Part shown: positions 10,380 to 22,579 of the stretch, piece by piece
How positions within the stretch are numbered: the first letter of the stretch is position 1
Layout of the letters: every line of letters begins with the position of its first letter
Origin: Chara braunii
Taxonomy: Eukaryota; Streptophyta; Charophyceae; Charales; Characeae
NCBI GenBank assembly: GCA_003427395.1
Contig: BFEA01000394.1
Span: forward strand, 304,500 to 352,733
Length of the DNA: 48,234 nt
Direction of reading: 5' to 3'
Program-made: the position numbers and the translations under genes
Notes under the pieces: generated by a model
What the model was told of the DNA's origin: nothing
The model's input: only the letters and a program-made list of their open reading frames with translations
Databases searched by the model: none

Positions 10380-12075
10380 TCACAGGCATCCAGACCATGC
10401 CATAACAATGGGACAACAACATTGGGGGACGGGGAAATCCTGCATGGGGCGAAGAGGGATGGAGGAGTTAACCTCAGTCCAACTATTGAAAAATAGTTTG
10501 TAATTCCTATTTAATTCTTGCCCCTTGTCTCCTTTCTCACTTTTCCATTTTATCCTTCCAATTTCCCCCCCTTTGTTTCCCCCAAGACAATCACTGCTGA
10601 AAAGTTTGATTGCTTTGACGATGTCTGTTTTTAAGGAGTTGCGTTGTAACTTGTCTTTTTTTCCCATTGCACCGAAATGTCGTTTTGCACTTGCTGTTTG
10701 ATGTTGTCAGTAAATTCAGGGCCATCAAGTCTAACCCCTTCTCATTCATTAGTGCATCTTCTTTAACAGATGACCCAGAGGATTGCTCTCCTTCCCAGAG
10801 TGATCAGGTTCTGAGTAAAATTGTCCATTTGGTCTGGGGACTAGACTTCTAGCAGAATTACTTTCCAGCCCCAGATCCATAGTTGAGTTGTTTCCAGCTA
10901 ACCCCAGATGAGATCCCACCATCTCCATAACCAAATGGAACATGGGCATGCCAAACAAATATGTTCTATAGTCTCCAAGATCTTTCTGCTAGGGAAAGAT
11001 GATTTACAAAATTTACACCAAGGTTTTGCCAACCTTTTTTTTCCCAGAGAGGACCTGCTTATCAACCAATCGTTAGTGGGAAGACATGGGTGTTCTATTT
11101 GTCACTGCAACTTTGATGGTTTTGATATTCCCTCTTTGAACCAGCGAACTTGTCTCAGGTTTTCCTTGCTTATATTCAATTGCTGCATCCATGTTGTTGC
11201 AATTCTGTCTTTCAGATTAATTGTAGGTCTGATCATCTTGTAGGTTGATTTGACTGATAGGGAGTGTAGAAACCGAGTGAAGTCTCTCCCTTTCTTGTTG
11301 TTTGCGCCCAATGTCCAACCTGCTGGGTCTAATGGGAGATCCGAGATATCGGACGTTGGTTTAGATGAAAAATCTTTCTGAAGTACCCTAATTTTGAAAA
11401 TTTGGTCTTTTGGAATCCATTCTGTCAAGTTTTCAGGGTGCTGGGTCACTGTGTTGTCTTCTTTTAAGAGAAAGAAAGAGATGAGCGCTAGTGAATCCAG
11501 GGAGGGAGAGATAAGGATGTTTCCAACTACTTGGGGTTTGTTCCTTGTACCCACCCAATCCTTTTCTTGCAACAACTTTCCTTTTTTGAGGATCCGAATC
11601 CAATCTAGAGGGATTAAGTCCACAATCCTTTGTAGGCTTTTATTCACAAGATGGCAATATTTAAGCCTAGCGTGCAAGAATTCTGGAAGAATCCATCTCT
11701 AGTCACTTCATCCCAAATATCTTTGATTCTTATGATACCTTTTTTTATCCAACATTTCCAAAGGTTCTTCATACAGTGTAGAGTATAGCCTTGTGAGTCC
11801 CTGATCCATTCATTGTTGAAAATTGGTTGACGGATAATCTCTTCCCACCTTTTGAGAGAGTGTTTGTCAGGCAAGCGAATTTTTCTCCAGGTCTCCATGA
11901 ATTTTTATCCAAAATGAGCATTTACTAATGTTTTGTCTTGCCGCTTCCTTATCTGTGAGTTCTTGGGAGACGTGGTTTCTTTGTATACTAGAATCACAGA
12001 AGAATTGTCAGAGAGCACCTATTCCTACAACCTTCTCGAGCGGCAAACCAAATGAAAAGAAATAGTGAAAAGCCT
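10380..12075 (-). pseudogene. LINE-C ORF2 C-terminal half (antisense, 5'-truncated)
   Basis: The minus strand encodes the C-terminal third of an L1-like ORF2. It aligns throughout with LINE-B: FNNEWIRDS.GYTLHCM (~11800), LPLDPAGW (~11320), SVKSTYKMIRP (~11240), the zinc-binding block PWCKFCKSSFPS..ETIEHI..ACP (~10950-11040), and a C-terminus ending at the CTGTGA-like stop near 10380. The TGA at 11102-11104 replaces a Trp that LINE-B keeps (LQW). Frames change near 10960 and 11660. The 5' part (endonuclease, most of the reverse transcriptase) is missing beyond ~12075, the usual 5' truncation of LINE copies. Confidence 0.88.
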
Positions 12076-12089
12076 CCCCGCCATGAATC

Positions 12090-12440
12090 AGATAGGTGAA
12101 AACTATTCAATCCACCTGCGACCACCACCAGCACGGATGTTTTCAGTACGAACCGAAGTTCTTCCAGGCATCATGCTCCCATCAGGTTAGGTTACAGAGT
12201 TGCACCACCTTGCTCCAGCACCAGCCAGCATTGCTTCAGTTACGATCCCCGATGACCACTGGGACTGCCCCCGCTAACAGCCCCCCAGAGCTCTCTACGA
12301 GGCCTCACGCCCCCACTAAGCTAGGTCACAGAGTTGCGCCACCTGGCTCTGGCTCCGGCCAGCGTTGCTCCAGCATCGGTCTTCGAGGGCCACCGAATTT
12401 TCAACCACCCTTCGCAGGATCACAGATGACTTGCCAGATA
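12090..12440 (-). repeat. Antisense fragment of retroposon family R3
   Basis: The reverse complement contains GGTGCAACTCTGTAACCTAACCTGATGGGAGC-like text matching 3290-3360 and 28690-28740. It includes the GAGGCCTCGTAGAGAGCTCTGGGG phrase. The direct repeat GCACCTATTCCT flanks it at 12016-12027 and 12440-12451 and could be a target duplication, although no poly(A) tail is visible. Confidence 0.6.
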
Positions 12441-12660
12441 GCACCTATTCCTGCCTCCTAAAAATTGATGATGAAGATGATGGTGACGACCAACTCACCT
12501 GCAGATGTGAACGGCAAACAATGCCTTGAAGGGCAAACGTCTAATGATGACAAACTGATGAAGGTGATGATGATGATGGTAGTGATGAGAATGAAAACAA
12601 AATGATGATGCTGAACATACTAAAGAGCAACACCAATAGCCCCGCCCCTATGATTACAAA

Positions 12661-12714
12661 CTGATGATGATGATGATGATTATCATGATAATGATGATGT
12701 CGGTGATGATGATT

Positions 12715-12752
<38 letters not shown>

Positions 12753-12828
12753 CGCCCATGATGGTATTACAACGATGAGTGTCGCGCAACACCCCTGATC
12801 ATGGTGTTAAAGTTGAACCATGCCCTGT

Positions 12829-12897
<69 letters not shown>
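12661..12897. repeat. Two GAT/ATG microsatellites
   Basis: GAT-rich repeats occupy 12661-12752, and a nearly pure ATG array of about 22 units occupies 12830-12897. The frames through them (poly-His, poly-Met, poly-Ile) are by-products. Confidence 0.95.
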
Positions 12898-13317
12898 GCA
12901 ACTCCCTGATGATGATGCCTATCATTTGTAACCCGTTGCTGCTGATAAAAGACCTCTTAATACTGCTGCTTGTATGGCGCGAAGACGAAGACAACCACCC
13001 GGTTGATGACAGAACGAGCTAAGAACCCCAATCACTGCACTCCTTATCCCCTTCCACTCCTCCTCCCATCCCGTGGGACACACTGTACTCTTCTCCCTCT
13101 TGCTACAAGCCGACCTTCTCCACCAAATTGTGCAAGATGAAGAGCACAAATGATTCCTCTTGAAGCAAGACCTAGTAAAAAGCCTTACCCCACCTCGCAC
13201 GGCATGCTAACCCGTAGCATCATCGTGAGAGGCACAAGACAGCGAGATGACACTACAAATGCTTTCAAATGTTAGGAGATAGAGAGTTGAAGTGTTCACC
13301 CAACTTCGCCATTCTAC

Positions 13318-13600
13318 AACTCCCTGCATCGTCACATGACATCGCCCAGCAAGGCCTGACATGACCACGTATCCTCGCACAGCACCACTTGGCATGACCG
13401 CGCGTCGTCACACAGCAGCCTGGCCTAGCCGCGCGTCGTCGTGCAGCAGCACTGCGTCATTGCTTAGCAGCGCCAACTCCCTGCATCGCCACGTGTCATC
13501 GCTCAGCGGCACCTGTCATAGCCACGCATCCACGCACAGCGGTGCCCAGCTTCGCCGCGCGTTACCGCACAGCTACACCTGGCATAACCGCACCGCGCCT
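13318..13600. repeat. GC-rich minisatellite, ~32-bp unit
   Basis: About eight degenerate units of 31-33 bp follow one another, each with GGCATRACCGCGCRTCGTC and CACAGCAGC-like parts. Some have lost the pattern partly. No gene is evident in 12900-13850 apart from this array. Confidence 0.8.
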
Positions 13601-13859
13601 GACCGCTTCTCCATCGCCCGTTGGCGAGATCGTGTTGACGGGGCGCAGCGCTCCCGGACGCGCTGCGCCCCCGCCGCCCCCCCATCCAGAGATCCGTCAG
13701 GAGACTGCCAATCTGCTGTAATGGAGAGTCTAATCAGGCTTTTGATGACCGAAGACAATTAAGAATCTACAAAAGGACAACTGTTCTCCCTTAACGACAG
13801 CTCTGTTTCTGGCTCTCTGTATGGCTTCAAAGAGCGCACCTCTGCAGGAGAGAGCTACG

Positions 13860-15460
13860 TATCCCCATCCAGAGGAGAAGTCCTGGTTCGGGGGCCTCTC
13901 TCCACTCCTGTGACTACTGGAATTCCCCTTTGGTTAGTCGGGACCACCACGTCCAGGTCTGGTGTGTCACCTCGGACAGTACAGCCAGAGGTGGTTGGCT
14001 GTTTCCCATCCCCATTGACAGCGCGAGCAGACTTCCGTAACCTCCATTCCCTTGGAAACAAGCCAGCATGCTGAGGCCGTTACCAGCAAAGACTGCAGCC
14101 ACATAATGCTTGCTTGTTTCTGGGAGGGAATATGCTTGAAACCCTTCCACAGCTTCTGCAGGTCCACAGCCCCTAGTTGAAAGCCAGCCTCTTTCCCCAT
14201 CCTTTCTGAGGCCTGGGCAGTGTGGCTGTGTAGGATGAGTGTGGTTGGGTACACCTTGTCGCGGGATCTCTGTGCTGGGGTGGGGTGAAGTGTTTATATT
14301 GGGGCTTCACTTTCACCCCGGCCCACTAAGTCTTAGCCTTATGATTAGGTGTTTTCCTGCCGAGCCGAGAGTTGTATGTTTGAGTCCTGCATTCGACATA
14401 CACACCACGATAGCCTGCTTTTTAATTCTCGATCTCAATATCGATACCACCCATTCTGTTTTGTAGAAAAATACCGAAGAGAATGCGGTGGGTGACGTCA
14501 GCCCCCTCCAACCAAACTAGGCGGGCTCAATAGAAATCAATAGCGTGTCCTCAAACAGCAGTAAACTCTTGGCTTCCGGAGTGGGGTCCACGGACCATAC
14601 TCGGCTCTCAGTGTAGCCTCCTGTGTTTGCCAGCACCTTCTCACCTCTGTGTCTCAGTGGGGTCTCCCCCTTCCGCCCCCCCTGCTGGTGACCAGATTTG
14701 GATAGCATTGAGGAGTTGACCCGGAACTTCCGGGTCTTGAAGCCAGGAGCCCGAAGGGCCCTCCAATTGGCCATGGAGCAATCCTAGCCAGAAGCTAGGG
14801 ATGGCTGCCTGCAGTTTGTTGTAGTTGTCTTCTACGTTGTGCAGCCGAGGTAAGGCTCTCCAGGAGCTCAACTGGACCCAGTCTTCCCTCTCTCTTCGTC
14901 CCACAGGTCACTAATTTGGATTATCCCTTTTCTGCCCAGCACTTGCCAAATCTACCCCTGCTGCCATCAGCAGCAAAGATAGACCCATTTTCCTGGTAGG
15001 ATAAATGTGTTTTCAAACAGGATCTGATGCAGGACCTCCTGTTTGGCAGCAGGTTGGATCCGTACTCTGGGGAACAGCTTATACGACAAAAAGACACAGA
15101 ATTCCTTCCAGAAGCGGGATAAAAAAAAAAAAAAAAAAAAAAGGACGCCGGTGAGCGAAAGAGGGGATGAACATGCAGCACCACACATCCTCTGCCTTGT
15201 TCAGTACCCACTCGAGGGCTAAAATGTCCTCTGCGAGCGTGATCCACAGTTTCCCCCTATTGCCCCATGTTGCAGCTATTGCCCATTTACAGAGCTGTGC
15301 CAGATTTTGTTGCAGGGGATCCAATATGCCCAGACCCCCTGAGTCTCTGGAGGTTGCAACTACTTTCCCAGGATACTGTAGGTAGGAAGCCTTGTTATTC
15401 GGTGACCGCTGGCTTCCATAAGTATCAAGTTGCTGCCCTCTTGATCTTGGAGTACGCATC
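13860..15460 (-). pseudogene. LINE-D ORF2 C-terminal remnant (antisense)
   Basis: The minus strand carries a degenerate LINE ORF2 C-terminus of a more GC-rich family. SRDSGGLGILDP..QNLAQLCKWAIA (~15290-15370) is the block after the reverse transcriptase, and CSRCQWGWETANHLWLYCPR (~13967-14040) is a plant-type zinc-binding block (C-x2-C, then E, H and C). Frames break several times. A pure A-run at 15121-15142 and a tRNA-like segment at 14325-14398 look like insertions. The endonuclease and palm are missing. Confidence 0.7.
14325..14398 (+). repeat. Possible tRNA-derived SINE head
   Basis: AGTCTTAGCCTTATGATTAGG resembles a tRNA 5' half with an A box, and GTATGTTTGAGTCCTGC 40 bases later resembles a T-arm with a B box. 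Pairing of the acceptor arm is not convincing. It lies inside the LINE-D remnant, in the gap between its zinc block and the upstream coding. Confidence 0.4.
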
Positions 15461-15559
15461 GTCCCCCAGCCTGTGGACTGCGAGGGGGAACCACAACAGT
15501 GAAAACGCTGCTGCAGAAAGCACAGATAGCCTCACATACTAATACAGATTATGTAGAAC

Positions 15560-15812
15560 ATACAAATGCACTTACACAGGGTTGGACACTTGGCATGGCC
15601 ACGTCACACAGACATTCTCATATATCATTGTACAGGGACTCTGGACCCGATTTCCAGCAGGTGACCCTCCCCACCAATAGTTGGAGCCTTCAACGCTGGG
15701 ATCTACTTGAACGGGCTGCTCTTTTGTTTTCCCTTCTTCTTTTTTTTTTTTGAGACAACTCCAATCTATTCGTGGGGAGCAGCACGTGCTGGGAACCGGG
15801 CCCAGCGTCCCA
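15560..15812. mobile_element. Two retroposon 3' ends facing each other
   Basis: 15637-15683 (+) holds the tail hairpin CTGGA-CCCGATT-TCCAG followed by CTCCCCACCAATAG. 15766-15812 (-) holds the same tail in reverse (CTATTCGTGGGGAG, then GCTGGGAACCGGGCCCAGC). A T-run at 15739-15750 is the poly(A) tail of the minus-strand copy. The two were evidently inserted tail to tail. Upstream bodies are not recognisable. Confidence 0.7.
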
Positions 15813-16280
15813 TCTGAAGCATGAACAGAAACATGAACGAAGATACGTATACCAAAATTTGCTCTTATCACCTCGTTAAGTGGCTTTCCCACATATGAAG
15901 TTTGAAAGAAAAACAGAAAAAGGAGAGTTTATGGCCCCTAATCCATCTTGAAATCCTGGTCGAACTTTCTCATGAAGAAGGCCATCCTGCACGGACGAAC
16001 AATCAGACAAACTTGCATCCCAATTGATGTCCGGGAGGACTTTGGGACTGATATTGCGTAGCTGGTTCTTCCTTTTTCTTCCAGCTAAAGCTACCCCTGG
16101 GGACAGCCACCAAGCCTGCAGCCGGCCAACGAGGCAGTCACCCTGAACCCTGTCCAAACGGTCCATCCGTCAGGAGTCTGCTGATGAGAAGAAGGGTGGG
16201 GGCGGAAAGGGAGGGGCCAGGGGAGACCTATAACCTGCTGTGCTGCTGGAGGTTATTGGAGGGCGACGGCTACAAGCTCG

Positions 16281-16434
16281 TGGCTACCGTCCCCCGACCC
16301 CTATGCACCCTCATCATGACCTTATCCGAACCAGAAAGTCGCTAGTATACGTGCACGACGAGCGGAAAAGTAGCTTGTATGCATTCACCACAAGGGCGGG
16401 CTACTGGTACTCGTGTTCCAGGGAAGATGGTAGC
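16281..16434. repeat. Degenerate foldback/MITE-like element
   Basis: It starts CTACCGTCCCCCG and ends GGGAAGATGGTAG, like the elements at 32818-32928 and 33707-33819. The interior GCGGAAAAGTAGCTTGTATG closely matches GCGGAAAAATAGCTTGTCTA inside the 32.8 kb copy. The arms have diverged. Confidence 0.6.
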
Positions 16435-17937
16435 CGTGCGCTGATCCATGACTGGGAGCGGCGATCATTGGTTGAGAGAAATTGGCTTTTTTTGTTTTTT
16501 TTTTTGGTTTTATTTTGGAAAGAGCGATGGCCATGAGGTATCATCATTGAACTGACTGGCCCAAAATAGTAATTAAAATAATAATAATAATAATCTGACT
16601 GGCCCCAGGTAATTCAATTTCCGTTGGTCTGTTCTGGTCTTAGGGCCTCGTTAGACCCTCCTTGGAAATCCGATTTTTAGGAAATCGACGTCGTTACACC
16701 GCGTCCGAATTCACCAAATTCCTTGACTGAAGGTGAAAACGCTCCCGAGAGATGTCCTTGGGTTCCTCAGAATCCCAGCCAAAACATCCTTGGATTGGAT
16801 CGAGGACTTCGCGAGGTCCCTTGGGTTAAAGGAGCCGCGATTGACGGGGTGCACTGGAGCGAGTGCCGACACGAAAATTTGGAGTCGATGTTGGTGCACA
16901 GCCCGTCCGTGGTCCATTGGGTGGACATCGCCGGCCTCCGGTATCTGACAGGGCCCCAACGGCCTTCCACCGTTACTGTTGGCGAAGAAATGCGTGGCGG
17001 TGGTTCTTTAGTTGCAAGGCGCTTCATGAAGCAGGGTTTTGTGTGCGCGCGTCACCGACTATGCTGTCCAAAAGTCGAATTTTTTTATTTTTCTACAAGC
17101 GATGTTGAAGCATTGTCGGCCGATTGCAATCATCTGCCTAGCGTATTTTGTCGGCTATTGTTGGGCGTTTTGATGCAAGCTTTGTTTGGTACACGCCTCG
17201 CATGTTGCGATTCATGGCAGACGTACTCCGGCGGTTCCCGCTCCTGCTGCTGCCCACTCTTCTCCTGCTTATGGTCATGTTGTTCCACGTGTGCATCATT
17301 GTGCGGGGTCCTGGCAGCAGACGGAAATGACGAACCGTGAGGAAGACAATGATGGACAGGTGGGAAATCTCCAGCAGATAGCCGGCGCGCGCCATTGACT
17401 ACTCCACTCCGCAGCTTCTCCTTGTACTAGCCCTCCACCGCGTCGTCAACCTGCTGGAGATCCTCCCATGTCCCTCTCGTCCTTCTCCTCATCCACCATC
17501 TCGGCGTCACCCACTGGATCACACCCGATGCCATGGCAGGACAGAATTGCACAATGGATTCCGATAATTTGCAATCATAGGGTGTTGTTGGTACTGTTCT
17601 TCAATACGATCAGCATCAGTTGACGCATCTCTGGAATATCCAGGAGAACTGTCATTACGAAGTGAGATCTCCAGGCTCTCAATCAAGATGCGAGCTTCTA
17701 TGCCTCCTTTCCCATCAAGCAGGCATAGTCAACTAAGTCACTCGTCAATCTTAGCTTTGGTCGTCTATTAGTTTTCTATTTGTTTTTCTTGATAATTATT
17801 CCTTGTATTTATAGTGCGTCACCCAGATTAGGTCGTACCACACCTCACTAGTGATCTTCCTCTTTCTTTCGGTGGCTTTGCCACTAATTATCCCAGCGTC
17901 GACAGCGTCGATTGACTAATCCGAAGATGATTAGAGG
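16435..17937. other. Unassigned DNA, no recognised gene
   Basis: A 205-codon frame lies at 16723-17340 (+), but the product has no family motif that I recognise and overlaps long frames on both strands. An AAT microsatellite is at 16570-16593. Bases 16639-16671 match the reverse complement of 29953-29987 at about 30 of 34 positions, so a short dispersed repeat ends here. Confidence 0.4.
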
Positions 17938-17938
17938 A

Positions 17939-18155
17939 GGAGTTGAATCATTTTGATCTGCATTGTCATTAGCATAAATCATCATCCTGCGCATAATTTT
18001 GAGGAGTTGAATCATTTCGTGTTGCATTGTCATTAACGTCATCATAAGTCATTACCCTCAGCATAATTTTGTTTCCCCTCTTTTTTTAGGTCAATTAAAG
18101 GAGTCGAATCACCCCATCAGCATTATCATCACCATATTCATCCATCCTGCACATC
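17939..18155 (+). repeat. Three direct units starting GGAGTYGAATCA
   Basis: Units begin at 17939, 18003 and 18100. Each has GGAGTTGAATCA (or GGAGTCGAATCA), a GCATTGTCATTA-like part and a CATCCTGC-like end. Unit length varies (64 and 97 bp) because the second holds an extra T-rich piece. Confidence 0.8.
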
Positions 18156-18609
18156 ATACAAGTTCTTCCCTCTCTCACATGTACGCGTGGCCTTGGATAA
18201 GTCACCTCATACCGTGGAATTTTTAGATTGACGGTGAAGCCTGGATAAGGACTGGCTCCCCGCGATACTCCATTGTGAAGTCTGGGGAGGGGTTGGGTCT
18301 TCGAGGTCGACTGGTAAGGCTGCCTTCATCATATATGACCACAAGGACATGAACTTCTGGCGCATCATATGTAAGGAGAAAAGAGGTGATTATCCCCAGG
18401 CTACAATTGTGAGGTAAGACTATACTAACTCAGCCTGGACACTGCATCTCCTATAACCTCTCCCTGGTTTTACGCTTTGTCATCCCCCCTCGACACTGGT
18501 ATTCCAAGCCAACAATTTATGCTTCCACGTGTCCACTAAAAGCACTAATTTATTATTAATCATAAATTGGTGGACCAATTACTGACTAATTACCAAAAAG
18601 CACATCACA

Positions 18610-21600
18610 ATGAAGTTGGGAGTTAAACGAACGAAGGGGCCTGGCTTTATGCTTTTTTATCAGGGCGCGATGAGGCACGCACTATTCAAACAAATGGGAG
18701 TTCCGTATGTCAGGCCAGGTGAATCAGCTCCTGTTCGTCAACAATGTGGGTCTCCAGGCAGTACGTGGGGACAAGGAAGAAGCCTTCCTTTTCTGAGAGG
18801 GCCTTCCATACCCCTCAAGACACCTGTTACCTCTATGATCACGACAGGATCCATGGGTCAGCTGGCTTCCCCTCCGGATGGGTCCATCACCTTTCACCCA
18901 TATGACTTCTCGCTATTACAATCCACTTCGATAGAAACAAAAGAGTCCGTTACGCCAGTTGGGCAGGATTTGACAATGGAANAACAAGATAACGNGANTG
19001 TGAAGGAGGATACTGAAAATGAAGACGATCCCATTGGAACCATTGACGAAATATTAACAGAAGACGAAAGGATCCAAGAAGCATCTCATTCTGATCGTCC
19101 AAAAGGTATTTCAGTGGAACAGTCAGTTCCACAAACAGTCCACCAACCCTCATGGGCACATAAGGTGAGGGAATCCCTACAGGACAAGACTCTGACNATC
19201 CAGCGACCTTCAATCGACCCAGCGGGGATGCCANCTGAAGATCTGAAGGTCCCTCTAAAGAATCTATCATCAGCAAGAGCTTATTTCCTGTCACTGTTCC
19301 TTCTTCCTTCCGAGCAATTGGTCATTGATCAGGGTGGTAGGAAGACCCTAATGAAAGCATACCCGCAGGACAAGTTGCCATAGAGAGATCTAGTTTACAC
19401 AAAATATGCATCCAAATGGATTTTTTACGATGATGCAGCGTATCGTTCGGTCAACGATAAAATTAAATTCATCTGCAAGAGATTAGAATCGTTGAAGGAT
19501 GGTCCAGAAGGGGTGACAGAATTCTTCCTAATTCAGCCAATCACTCCAACCGTATTCACTATCATGTGCCTGTTTGACAAAGATAAAGTGAGAATGGATG
19601 CCTGGAAAAAGTTGGTTTGGGACCGTTTGGAGGTGAGGATTTATCCTTGGTTACCTAAAAAGGTAGGTCCAGAAGAATTGAGGGAGAAGATGATGAAGGA
19701 TTATTACTGGGTCGAACTGAGGCATATCCCCATTGAAATCCAGGCAGCATTCGTTCATGACTTTGGTCAACAGTACTGGATTGTAGATTTCATCAATTCA
19801 TTGCCTTCCTATGTCGCCAAGAGAGACGACTACTTGATGCTAGCGCTTGACCTCCCGAAGGATCAAATTTTCTCTCTCGACGACATAGTCCCTTTCAAAA
19901 TGGGCGGCCGGGTTTTTCAAATTCACACTGCCCACAAGTTCAGGCCATGGTGCTTTAAATGTAAGGCCTACGGTCATCTTCACACCGACTATGTGTGTTC
20001 TCATCATCCCCAACATGCTGTTCACCTGGACCTGCGCCTCAAAAAGGACCCGCAGAGACCCAACAGATGGGTACCGGTGGTACCTGGGCATGAAGGATGG
20101 GTATATAGGAAAGATGTGAATTCCTCAGGTCAGCAGATGGGTTGGGTATGGGAAGGGAGGAGCGATGTTCATAAAACGCCCCGTCCCCCTCCAGAATGGA
20201 TCCCACCTCAACAGTCACCAACTTAGTCTCACGTCCAACCTAACAAGCAAGCAGTAGCTACTAAAGCACTGAACTCACGCTCAAAGAAGACTGGAAATAA
20301 AGAACACAGCGAGCCGAATATGGGAGGCTTCTCCCCTGCATCACAGCCCGGGGGATTTTCACTGGGTCCTAAAGCAAAAGACTATGTTCCCAAGAACAGC
20401 CCACTTTCTGAATGGAGGGAAGTCATAAAGAAAGGATCAGTTGTTCCTGTTCCGGCGAGTAACAATAGAATGATTACCAATGGAGAGGCAGAAACGTCCA
20501 TGACAGATACTGACACAGACCCCATGGAGGTGGACCTTTTCAAGGATGCATTTGAGGCTGTCCCAATGGATATCGAAACCCTCCACTCCTGTGTTCCTCC
20601 TCCGTTGTTAAATCCCGCTGCAGGTGATAACTCTTCGGTAGCAGTGGATTTGAACACAGTAGTATGCAAAATAGCTGACTGGATTCTATACAATATAAAA
20701 GTATAGCATCCTTCCCTGTCCACCAGTTATTGGCCCCACATCTTCGAAGAGCTGATGATATTGCTGAAGAATAGTGACAGCCTGACTTCCTTTTTGGTGC
20801 AAGGACCGGCTGTAATGTGGGAGGACATTAGTACTAAATTACTGTCGATTGTTTCCTCTAGATTCAGGCTCAAGAACCTGGTAGGACCTCAACACAACTT
20901 GAGTACACATAATCGCTTTCTACCACTGCCTTAGCCAGAAATGAATCACAAGCCAATGTTGGAATACTGCAGGTTAAAGGTCACATAGAGTTCCCTGAAT
21001 CTGTGTCACAAAGTGAGCGGGATGGTAAATCCGAAGTCCTTGCGTCGTGCAATGAACTAGGACCCCCCCATCTCAGAATAGAAGAGTCACATGCACCTGG
21101 GGATAAACACCAAATACAACAACCCGCACCTCTGGACATAGTGCGAGGTAAGGACGAATGCATTTCCACAGGCCCTTTATCTGCAAACGAATCTGAACCC
21201 AGGAACCTAAAACACTCCCCATCGAAAATAGGCGGGAACGGAATTATGACTAGATTTAAGGAAATCATTTCCGATCTCACAGGTGAGAAAATTTTTTTGA
21301 TGCTCAGTCGTCAGCCTCAGCCTACGGCCTTAACGAAACTCAGCCATAAGCCTTTAGAGTGTGACCCGAGCTCTGAGTCCCCTCGATCAGGCCTCTCATT
21401 ATCAGTCCAAAGTGAGCAACTAATTCAAGATCCACTCACTGTCTATGATGGAGGGGGGAATGATATTATAAAAACGAATCTACTTGCTCAATCTGAGTAT
21501 TGTTCCCATGACAATAATGAGAGGAACACTGATAAGGAAGAAACTGACAATAATGAGAGGAACACTGATAAGGAAGAAACTAACTTACAGACGGAGGTCG

Positions 21601-22526
21601 ACTGTCACCTTGCACGAGGGGTAATCGAACTGATGAATCCAGACAATCCAGCTACTGTGTGTACCAGTCAGATATCTGAATCTGTTGAGTCAGATATATC
21701 TGACGACACAAAAGAAATACCTGCACTCACAGACCCACAAAATGATCATACGCAAGCGAACCACAGCAATGGATTGTAACTGACAGATTCAGAAAATGAT
21801 CATATGCACCCGAGTCACAACAATGGATTGTATTTGATGGAAAAGAAACCTACGATGGATCAGCAGAATCCACAGATAGTCGACCTCACTGAGGACCTCC
21901 CGGAGTTTCCACAGCATAGATGTTGTGACTTGTCTCCCCCTCATCCTCTGCCTTTGCCCCCTGAGTCAGAGATCACTTCGAAAAGGCGGAGGCTAAAACA
22001 CAGACTATTGAAAGGACAAGGAGTATTACTCCCTGCTAAGAATGGAATAATAGTGTTACCGGTCATGCGGAAAGACGACGGTTGGAAAGTAGTTTTATCC
22101 GTCCCACAAGAATCTTCTCACGGTGAAGTAACCATTATGGGAATTACATCCCCCCTCCTCTCTCTCTCCCCTGAGGCGGGCCGGGAAGCAAGGGTGTCAC
22201 TCATTAAGCTCAAAATCAATACGTTTATTAAAAATGTCCTCCCTACCGGAAGTATAGCGACACTATTCATAACTGGGGGAGAGCAACGTCTGGCCGAATG
22301 GGATGTATTCCTTAAATACGATCCGGGGAAGAAAAACAACCTGAAATGGCTTAATCAGAACCTTTTGATGGAACTGCAACTCATGAAGATCAAAGCCAGC
22401 AGCTTTTGGTCAGAAACAGATGTGGGCACCCTACTAGTACGTCTCCTGAGCCAACAAGTTTTAGCATCAGGGGGCCTACTGGATGTAGGACAGTGGACTG
22501 CTCTGCAAAATGACGTCAATATATAA
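18610..22526 (+). pseudogene. LINE-B ORF1 (nucleic-acid-binding protein), disrupted
   Basis: ORF1 of an L1-like element has an unusually long coding span (~1300 codons) with stops at 19381, 20224, 20704 and 21777 and a frame change between 20706 and 21003. In order: a low-complexity N-terminus; a folded domain (~19390-19950, with WDRLEVRIYPWLP and FDKDKVRMDAW) like the DUF4283-type domain of plant LINE ORF1s; a zinc-knuckle-like CFKCKAYGHLHTDYVC (19952-19998); a long acidic/polar middle; and a C-terminal domain shared with LINE-A. Such proteins bind the element's RNA in the ribonucleoprotein. A perfect 36-bp tandem duplication (21510-21581) repeats DNNERNTDKEET. Five N bases lie at 18982-19234. 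The ATG at 18610 is the first in the frame; the true 5' end may lie further upstream. Confidence 0.78.
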
Positions 22527-22579
22527 ATCTCCTAACCATATGGGTTGTTGATTCGGTAGATAGTTTCCTTCTTTTTTAG

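Noticed and set aside
12541-13022. Frames rich in His, Met or Ile
   Set aside because: They are translations of GAT/ATG microsatellites on both strands.
15876-16166. 96-codon minus-strand frame
   Set aside because: I see no motif linking it to LINE-D or any other family; it may be chance.
16723-17340. 205-codon plus-strand frame
   Set aside because: No recognisable family or domain, Cys-rich low-complexity tail, and overlapping long frames on both strands; kept only as unassigned DNA.
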